Shown here in pieces: positions 14,900-18,933 of a stretch of DNA of 18,933 nt. Position numbers and translations under genes: made by a program. Under the pieces are notes generated by a model. It saw only the letters and a list, made by a program, of their open reading frames with translations, did no database searches and was not told the origin of the DNA. The DNA is from Chthoniobacterales bacterium (lineage in GTDB: Bacteria > Verrucomicrobiota > Verrucomicrobiia > Chthoniobacterales > UBA10450), in assembly GCA_013695925.1 (NCBI GenBank), contig JACCZO010000398.1, forward strand, positions 1 through 18,933, given 5' to 3'. The stretch's first letter is position 1; every line of letters begins with the position of its first letter.

Positions 14900-16354
14900 C
14901 TAGAGCGGGTAACTCAGCGTTGCGCCGAGAAGGGTGACAAGGACGAGGACGACAGGGACGAGGACGAGAAAGACGATAAAGGTGTAGCCCATGACGTCCC
15001 GGGCGCGGAGCTGGAAGAGGCCAAGGATGGGTAGCATCCAGAATGGCTGGACGAGATTGGCGAGCGCTTCGCCGAGGTCGTACGAAGCCACCACCCAGCC
15101 GAGGTGGACCTTGAGCTCGTGGGCGGCGGCCATGACGTAGGGCGCTTCGACGACCCACTTCGAGCCGCCCGAAGGGACAAAGACGCCGAGCACGGCGGAG
15201 TAAGTGGCGACAATCGCGGGAAAGGTGCGCGGGGTCGATAGACTAACGAATGTATGTGCAATCTGCTGGCTAAGATGGGTGGAGGTGATGATGCCGGCGA
15301 TTCCGGCATAGAACGGAAACTGAAGGATCACGCCCCAAACCGCGGGCGTCGCGCCCTGGACGGCGTGCATGAGACGCGCCGGGGTTTGATGGAGGAGAAA
15401 GCCAAGAAGGAGGAAAGTCAGGTTGACGATGTTGAGAGTGATCGCGCTCAAGGGTTCGCCGGCCTGCATGAAGTAACGCACCAGATAGGTGCCGCCGACG
15501 AGGACGATAAGCCAGTTCAGGATCGGGGAATGCTCGAGCCATTGGCCGGGAGTGGGGTTGGCGACGGTCGGCGGCGGCTCAATCTCGGATTTCCCGAGCG
15601 CGATGCCGAGGTCGCGCGCGGTCCGGGCGCGCCCGGCCGGCGGGGTGACCAGCCACATGACGGCCGTGACGACGATAATCTCGATCACGACCGAGGTAAG
15701 ACTTTGCCAGAGAAAGATGGTGTGGCGAAAGGAGATGATGCCATCGGCGACAAGGCCGCCGTGCGCGACGATCTCCCGGATCTGCGGCTGGAGCGCGCCG
15801 GGCGTGGCCATTTGGAGGGCGGCCGAGCCGCTCAAGCCCTGGGCCCAGATGCTGCCGAGGCCGAGAAAGCTGGCGGCGGCGAGCGCGCGGTAATCGACGC
15901 CTTCGACGCGCCGCGCGATCTCGCGCGCGAGCACGGCGCTGAAGATAAGACTGAAGCCCCAGTTAAACCACGAGCTGGTCATGGCGAAGAAGGCAACGAA
16001 AGCGACGGCGTGGCGCGGGCTCGTGGGCCAGGCGGCGAGGACGCGGATAACTCTCCACACCGGCTGCGAAGTGGCGAGCACATAGCCGGTGATGATGATG
16101 AGCGACATCTGGAGGGTGAATGGGATTAGTTCCCAGAAACCTGTCCCCCAGGCATCGATGACCTGCGGGAGGCTGGAAGGTGTAAAGAGAACGCCGGCGA
16201 CGATCACGATGACGGTGGCGAGCAGCGCGAAGATGAAAGCGTCAGGCACCCAGCGCTCGGTCCAGCCGGTCATGGCGATCGCCATCCGCGCAAGCAAACC
16301 CGCTTCCGCCGGCGAACGATCGCTTTCTCTCGAATGGGAGCCGGGCTGACTCAT
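14900..16354 (-). CDS. atoE: Short-chain fatty acid transporter, AtoE/TIGR00366 family
   Basis: 484 aa, about 11-12 hydrophobic segments, the size of the SCFA transporter family (PF02667). Typical features are an N-terminal WTERWVPDAFIFALLATVIV, SSWFNWGFSLIFSAVLAREI, the GLGSIWAQGLSGSAALQMATP loop and the C-terminal VPSGGSKWVVEAPY motif. It acts in the inner membrane and is thought to carry short-chain acids such as acetoacetate or butyrate. The last segment is an almost pure Val/Leu run, visible on the plus strand as GACGAGGAC-type repeats near 14940. Start ATG 16354; AGGA lies 11-14 bases upstream. No acetoacetate-degradation genes (atoDAB) are adjacent, so the substrate is uncertain. It could still relate to acyl-CoA products of other pathways. 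Confidence 0.9.
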   Translation of the reverse strand: MSQPGSHSRESDRSPAEAGLLARMAIAMTGWTERWVPDAFIFALLATVIVIVAGVLFTPSSLPQVIDAWGTGFWELIPFTLQMSLIIITGYVLATSQPVWRVIRVLAAWPTSPRHAVAFVAFFAMTSSWFNWGFSLIFSAVLAREIARRVEGVDYRALAAASFLGLGSIWAQGLSGSAALQMATPGALQPQIREIVAHGGLVADGIISFRHTIFLWQSLTSVVIEIIVVTAVMWLVTPPAGRARTARDLGIALGKSEIEPPPTVANPTPGQWLEHSPILNWLIVLVGGTYLVRYFMQAGEPLSAITLNIVNLTFLLLGFLLHQTPARLMHAVQGATPAVWGVILQFPFYAGIAGIITSTHLSQQIAHTFVSLSTPRTFPAIVATYSAVLGVFVPSGGSKWVVEAPYVMAAAHELKVHLGWVVASYDLGEALANLVQPFWMLPILGLFQLRARDVMGYTFIVFLVLVPVVLVLVTLLGATLSYPL

Positions 16355-16477
16355 GGTCGCGCTATCCTAGCACAGCGCCGAAGACCTTCCGAGCGAGGCC
16401 TGCGGCGCGCCGATGGAGCGACGGCCGGCGTCGTTTTTTGCTTTTGCCGAGTGGCCTTGGCTGGCTACTCTGGGTGC

Positions 16478-16759
16478 ATGAGCAGCGAGGTATTGAGATA
16501 TTTTATCGGCGACATCTATGCCGGAGACACCGGGTTTGGGTTCCTGGTGACTGACGGCGGCAGCAGCACAACCGATCCGACGATCGACGAGCAGACGGCG
16601 CGCGCGATCGTGGCCGAAGCCGGTGGTGAACCAAACGCCGCGCTCAGCACGGCGAATATCTTCGAGATTTCCAGGGAAGAGTTTGAGCTCTATCGGGATG
16701 GGAAGATGTCGCTTCCCGATCTGCCGGAAGGCATCACCATCTGGCAGGTGAAAAGATAA
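16478..16759 (+). CDS. Small hypothetical protein
   Basis: 93 aa from ATG 16478 (MSSEVLRYFIGDIYAGDTGF). The composition is acidic and soluble, with no signal peptide or membrane segment, and a well-formed C-terminus (EEFELYRDGKMSLPDLPEGITIWQVKR). The frame opens earlier, but the upstream part is basic, low-quality sequence antisense to the transporter's start, so the internal ATG is preferred. A weak GGGTG precedes it. I recognise no domain. It is divergent from the transporter gene with a 123-base spacer. Confidence 0.6.
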   Translation: MSSEVLRYFIGDIYAGDTGFGFLVTDGGSSTTDPTIDEQTARAIVAEAGGEPNAALSTANIFEISREEFELYRDGKMSLPDLPEGITIWQVKR

Positions 16760-16765
16760 CGGGCG

Positions 16766-16981
16766 CTATTCCCGAATTCCGCGCTTCAATTCCCAGACCT
16801 TGATCGCGGCCGAGATGAGTGCCTTGGTGCGGGAAAGGGTGCCGGAAGCCGGACGCGAGCGTTCCTCGAGCGCGGCAGTCTTTGGTTTCGGACGACCGTT
16901 TTGGCACGGGACGCGCTTCGGCGTGTCCGAGCTGGAGCTACCGTTAAGCGCAGCGGCGTCAAATCGGGAGGAGCCTTCCAT
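16766..16981 (-). CDS. Possible small basic hypothetical protein
   Basis: 71 aa, from ATG 16981 to TAG at 16768-16766. The N-terminal half is Ser/Pro/Lys-rich and disordered. The last 25 residues form a likely basic helix (TLSRTKALISAAIKVWELKRGIRE). Codon choice is compatible with a gene (mostly G or C in third positions). There is no Shine-Dalgarno and no family is recognised. It would be convergent with the 93-aa gene, 6 bases apart. A plus-strand frame covers the same bases but looks less protein-like. Confidence 0.4.
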   Translation of the reverse strand: MEGSSRFDAAALNGSSSSDTPKRVPCQNGRPKPKTAALEERSRPASGTLSRTKALISAAIKVWELKRGIRE

Positions 16982-17104
16982 TGAAAAAGGGACGGGGGCG
17001 AGCGCTGTCTATTCGACTAAATACGTGGAAATGACAGAAACGCGTCCGGCTGAGAAACGTGCTTCGGTTGACAGGATCCGTTCGAACCGGCACAGGATTG
17101 CTCT

Positions 17105-17371
17105 GTGAGCAAGGTAACCGGTTTGTTTGCGTTCCAGATGAAGGCCAACGGCGAGGCGCGCCCGGCGATCGCGGAGATCGTCGCCCCGGGCATCCCCTCG
17201 GAAAAAGTGGTGCATGTAGTGCGCGGCGAATGGGCCAACCTGGTCGTGCCGGGTGTCTCGCAGAATCGCATCGAATGTCTCGGCTGGGAGCGGGTCGAGG
17301 CGGCTCCGGAAGGCTGGCGCCCGGCGAAAACGATGGGCGCTAATCCGGTGATTGTCTGGCGGCCGGCCTGA
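17105..17371 (+). CDS. Small hypothetical protein with GTG start
   Basis: 88 aa. GTG 17105 is preceded by AGGA (17094-17097) at 7-base spacing, and a perfect TTGACA -35 hexamer lies at 17068-17073, although no clear -10 follows. The product (SKVTGLFAFQMKANGEARPA ... GANPVIVWRPA) is soluble with several short predicted strands and a Trp/Pro-rich end. No domain is recognised. A Pro/Arg/Gly-rich plus-strand frame overlaps it and is taken as a shadow. The following VOC gene starts 63 bases later. Confidence 0.6.
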   Translation: MSKVTGLFAFQMKANGEARPAIAEIVAPGIPSEKVVHVVRGEWANLVVPGVSQNRIECLGWERVEAAPEGWRPAKTMGANPVIVWRPA

Positions 17372-17434
17372 TCCGGCGTTCACGCTCGCGCCGCGGCGGC
17401 TTCCGTGCTTTTTGAGTTCGTTAGGGGGAAAATC

Positions 17435-17800
17435 ATGATTACGGGCGCGCACTCCATCGTCTACAGCACAAATGCGGAGGCCGATCCGGCTTGCCTGCGC
17501 GAGGTGTTGAAGCTGCCGCACGTCGATGCAGGCGAGGGTTGGCTCATCTTTGGTCTCCCGCCGGCCGAGGTCGCGGTTCATCCCTCGCAAAAGAACGACG
17601 TCCAGGAGTTTTACTTCATCTGCGACGACATTGCCGCGCTGGTCGCGGAACTGGAAAAACACCAGATCGCTTGCGAGCCGGTGCAGGACCAGGGCTACGG
17701 CCTGGTCACCCACTTGACCCTTCCTGGTGGCGGCAAAATCGGCGTCTATCAGCCTCGTCATCAGTCCCGAGCCGATGCCGGCCGGGGCGTGAATTCCTAG
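17435..17800 (+). CDS. VOC-superfamily (glyoxalase/bleomycin-resistance fold) protein
   Basis: 121 aa from ATG 17435, which has a good ribosome site (AGGGGGA, 17423-17429) 5 bases upstream. It shows a paired beta-alpha-beta-beta-beta layout: AHSIVYSTNAEADPACLREVL at the start, WLIFGLPPAEVAVHP, EFYFICDDIAALVAELEKH (helix of the second module) and the family ending LTLPGGGKIGVYQPRH. H6 and E68 sit at positions where VOC enzymes often bind metal, but whether the site is complete is unclear. Function (dioxygenase, lyase, resistance protein) cannot be assigned. The ribosome site contains a one-mismatch copy of the window's CGTTAGGC motif (17419-17426). Confidence 0.8.
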   Translation: MITGAHSIVYSTNAEADPACLREVLKLPHVDAGEGWLIFGLPPAEVAVHPSQKNDVQEFYFICDDIAALVAELEKHQIACEPVQDQGYGLVTHLTLPGGGKIGVYQPRHQSRADAGRGVNS

Positions 17801-17828
17801 GGCTCTGTTTCCGTTCGATCTTTTCTCG

Positions 17829-18032
17829 TTAGGCGAGTTCTTTCCGCCGTCGTAGCCAACGTTGCAGCCGGAGTAAAATCGGGAGTGAAAAGTAGATCCA
17901 GCCACTCCACGCGACCCGACCCGGCGGCATCGTGAGCGCGAGAAGAAGGGAGGCAAGGCCAACTCCCAGCGGAACCCTCCAACCGAATCCTGTTCCAGAA
18001 ACTCGGACGTCACGGCGAATTCCTCCCTCCAA
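17829..18032 (-). CDS. Possible small two-helix membrane protein
   Basis: The minus frame encodes two hydrophobic segments, VPLGVGLASLLLALTMPP and VAWSGWIYFSLPILL, followed by a basic end (RLQRWLRRRKELA), a sensible inner-membrane topology. The start is unclear. The only start codon that avoids running into the divergent lipoprotein gene is TTG 18032, without a ribosome site; ATG 18143 would overlap that gene by 68 bases. A strong GGAGGGAGG (18022-18030 on the minus strand) is followed by GTG 18013, but in a different frame, hinting at a frameshift near the 5' end. No family is recognised. Confidence 0.4.
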   Translation of the reverse strand: MEGGIRRDVRVSGTGFGWRVPLGVGLASLLLALTMPPGRVAWSGWIYFSLPILLRLQRWLRRRKELA

Positions 18033-18075
18033 AAGTTGCGCCCGTTGGACAAGTGTGAATCCTCTCAGGAGTCCA

Positions 18076-18726
18076 ATGAGAAGATGGAGCCAACTTTTTC
18101 GCGCCGTATTAGCGGCGAGTGTTTTGTCGGGATGCGGCTCCACGCCGCCGGCCCACTGGCGCCACGCCGCGACGCAAGATCATCCCTGGGGTTATTTCTC
18201 CGGCGAACCGGTGACGCAATGGAACCGCGACGGCCGCAGCATGACGCTCATGCAGAACTTCCGCTACACCGATCCAAGCGGATATGTCTGGGTCGCGCCC
18301 GCCGGGTCAGTGGTCGACGGCGCCTCCATTCCCCGCCCTCTTTGGACGCTGATGGGCGGCCCTTTCGAGGGGAAATATCGTTACGCTTCCGTTCTCCACG
18401 ATGTTGCTTACACGATTCAAAATCGTCCGCCGAAAGAGGCGGACCGGATGTTCTACCACGCCATGCGCTGCAGCGGAGTCGGCCCGATCGAGGCCAAGAC
18501 ACTCTATTTTGCGCTGCTCCGTTTCGGCTGGCACTGGGATTTTTCGGTCAAGCGCGCCAAGCCGGTAAAGATCAACCGCAAGATGGTCGCGCGCGCGTTG
18601 CCCAAAGAGCCTGTCACCGTCGCCGCGCAGCAGGAAATCCACGGGGTTCAGGATTGGATCCGCCGCGCAAACCCGAGCGTGGAGGAGATCGAAGCGAAAG
18701 CGGAGTCCGTCACGCCCCAGCGCTGA
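18076..18726 (+). CDS. DUF1353-family lipoprotein
   Basis: 216 aa from ATG 18076, with AGGAG (18067-18071) just upstream. Residues 1-20 form a lipoprotein signal with lipobox VLSGC (probable lipidated Cys at about residue 20). The DUF1353 core is clear: FRYTDPSGYVWVAPAGSVVD, then GASIPRPLWTLMGGPFEGKY and RYASVLHDVAYTIQNRPPKE, containing the conserved GASIP and LHD motifs. A basic C-terminal third follows (VKRAKPVKINRKMVARALPK), then an acidic helical end. DUF1353 proteins occur in phages and bacteria; their role is unknown, and the LHD-containing helix suggests a hydrolase-like site. Phage members lack lipoboxes, so this is a membrane-anchored chromosomal version. No phage genes are nearby. 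Confidence 0.85.
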   Translation: MRRWSQLFRAVLAASVLSGCGSTPPAHWRHAATQDHPWGYFSGEPVTQWNRDGRSMTLMQNFRYTDPSGYVWVAPAGSVVDGASIPRPLWTLMGGPFEGKYRYASVLHDVAYTIQNRPPKEADRMFYHAMRCSGVGPIEAKTLYFALLRFGWHWDFSVKRAKPVKINRKMVARALPKEPVTVAAQQEIHGVQDWIRRANPSVEEIEAKAESVTPQR

Positions 18727-18823
18727 TTGGTTAGGCCGGCGCCTGCCCTCCGCGCTCGCCCACGCCATTCCTGCCCGCCGGGAGCGTCCGGTCGAGCCCG
18801 GGCGTCCGTATCACTTCCCGGAG

Positions 18824-18933
18824 ATGCAAACTTTCGGGAAAAACAGGCACATCCCGCTCGACGAAAAACTCACCGCGCTGCAGCAGGCCGATCCCTCTCG
18901 CCGATGGTCGTCCCTCGATGACAACCGGATTTG
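18824..18933 (+). CDS. Possible start of a hypothetical gene (cut by right edge)
   Basis: From ATG 18824 the frame reads MQTFGKNRHIPLDEKLTALQ and continues (QADPSRRWSSLDDNRI) to the window edge. It looks like a soluble helical N-terminus, but the ribosome site is poor (GGAG directly abuts the ATG). The opposite strand is also open from the edge to a TAA at 18733-18731 and encodes an equally protein-like sequence (GIGLLQRGEFFVERDVPVFP ...). Only one of the two is likely to be real and I cannot decide firmly; I lean slightly to the plus strand. Confidence 0.35.
   Translation, partial: MQTFGKNRHIPLDEKLTALQQADPSRRWSSLDDNRI

Noticed and set aside
14940..14980. Tandem-like GACGAGGAC repeat
   Set aside because: On the minus strand it encodes the Val/Leu run of the transporter's last membrane segment, so coding composition explains it.
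15254..16129. Plus-strand 291-codon frame opposite the AtoE-type transporter
   Set aside because: Its product is Gly/Asp/Arg/Glu-rich with no fold signature, whereas the minus strand encodes a clear membrane transporter.
17009..18013. A long minus-strand frame starting near GTG 18013
   Set aside because: It runs antisense through the VOC gene and the 88-aa gene, and its product is rich in Arg/Asp/His with no domain pattern, typical of a shadow frame in GC-rich DNA, despite the good ribosome site before the GTG.

Overview
GC-rich bacterial chromosome segment of 18.9 kb with no rRNA, tRNA, CRISPR array or intact transposon visible. Gene content and style (WXXGXW-repeat secreted protein, DUF1353 lipoprotein, Tat-exported amine oxidase, a dispersed hairpin repeat whose minus-strand reading gives the peptide GILPVG) suggest a free-living Gram-negative bacterium of the Verrucomicrobiota or a related PVC lineage. 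That placement is inference from gene style, not from a marker gene.

Region 1 (1-6988) is a reductive pyrimidine-degradation locus. A divergent MarR-type regulator, cut by the left edge, faces preT and preA (the two subunits of NAD-dependent dihydropyrimidine dehydrogenase), then a CoA-acylating (methyl)malonate-semialdehyde dehydrogenase, a small AbrB-type antitoxin, a PIN-domain toxin broken by one frameshift, and dihydropyrimidinase. Together they would reduce uracil/thymine, open the ring and convert the final semialdehyde to acetyl-CoA or propionyl-CoA. The steps between (beta-ureidopropionase and a beta-alanine aminotransferase) are not in the window. The toxin-antitoxin pair lies inside the operon with 4-base overlaps on both sides of the toxin gene.

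Region 2 (6999-12500) is a set of mostly unrelated genes: a membrane methyltransferase of the isoprenylcysteine methyltransferase family; a free-standing protein that matches only the apical (substrate-binding) domain of GroEL; an aldo/keto-reductase-like protein lacking two of the four catalytic residues; an exported NTF2-like protein; an unknown exported protein; and a WXXGXW-repeat protein with a long basic Asn/Gln/Ala tail followed by a good terminator.

Region 3 (12682-16354) holds a Tat-exported flavin amine oxidase and, on the other strand, an AtoE-type short-chain fatty acid transporter. Between them is about 590 bases of gene debris: remnants of a VapB-type antitoxin and of an FHA domain, and a hairpin repeat.

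Region 4 (16478-18933) carries short unknown genes, a VOC (glyoxalase-fold) protein, a possible two-helix membrane protein, a DUF1353 lipoprotein and an uncertain partial gene at the right edge.

Across the whole window the octamer CGTTAGGC occurs nine times on either strand (1190, 3859, 4520, 6129, 9339, 9675, 12602, 14313, 17827), far above base-composition expectation. It often supplies otherwise rare TTA or CTA leucine codons or sits just after a stop codon.
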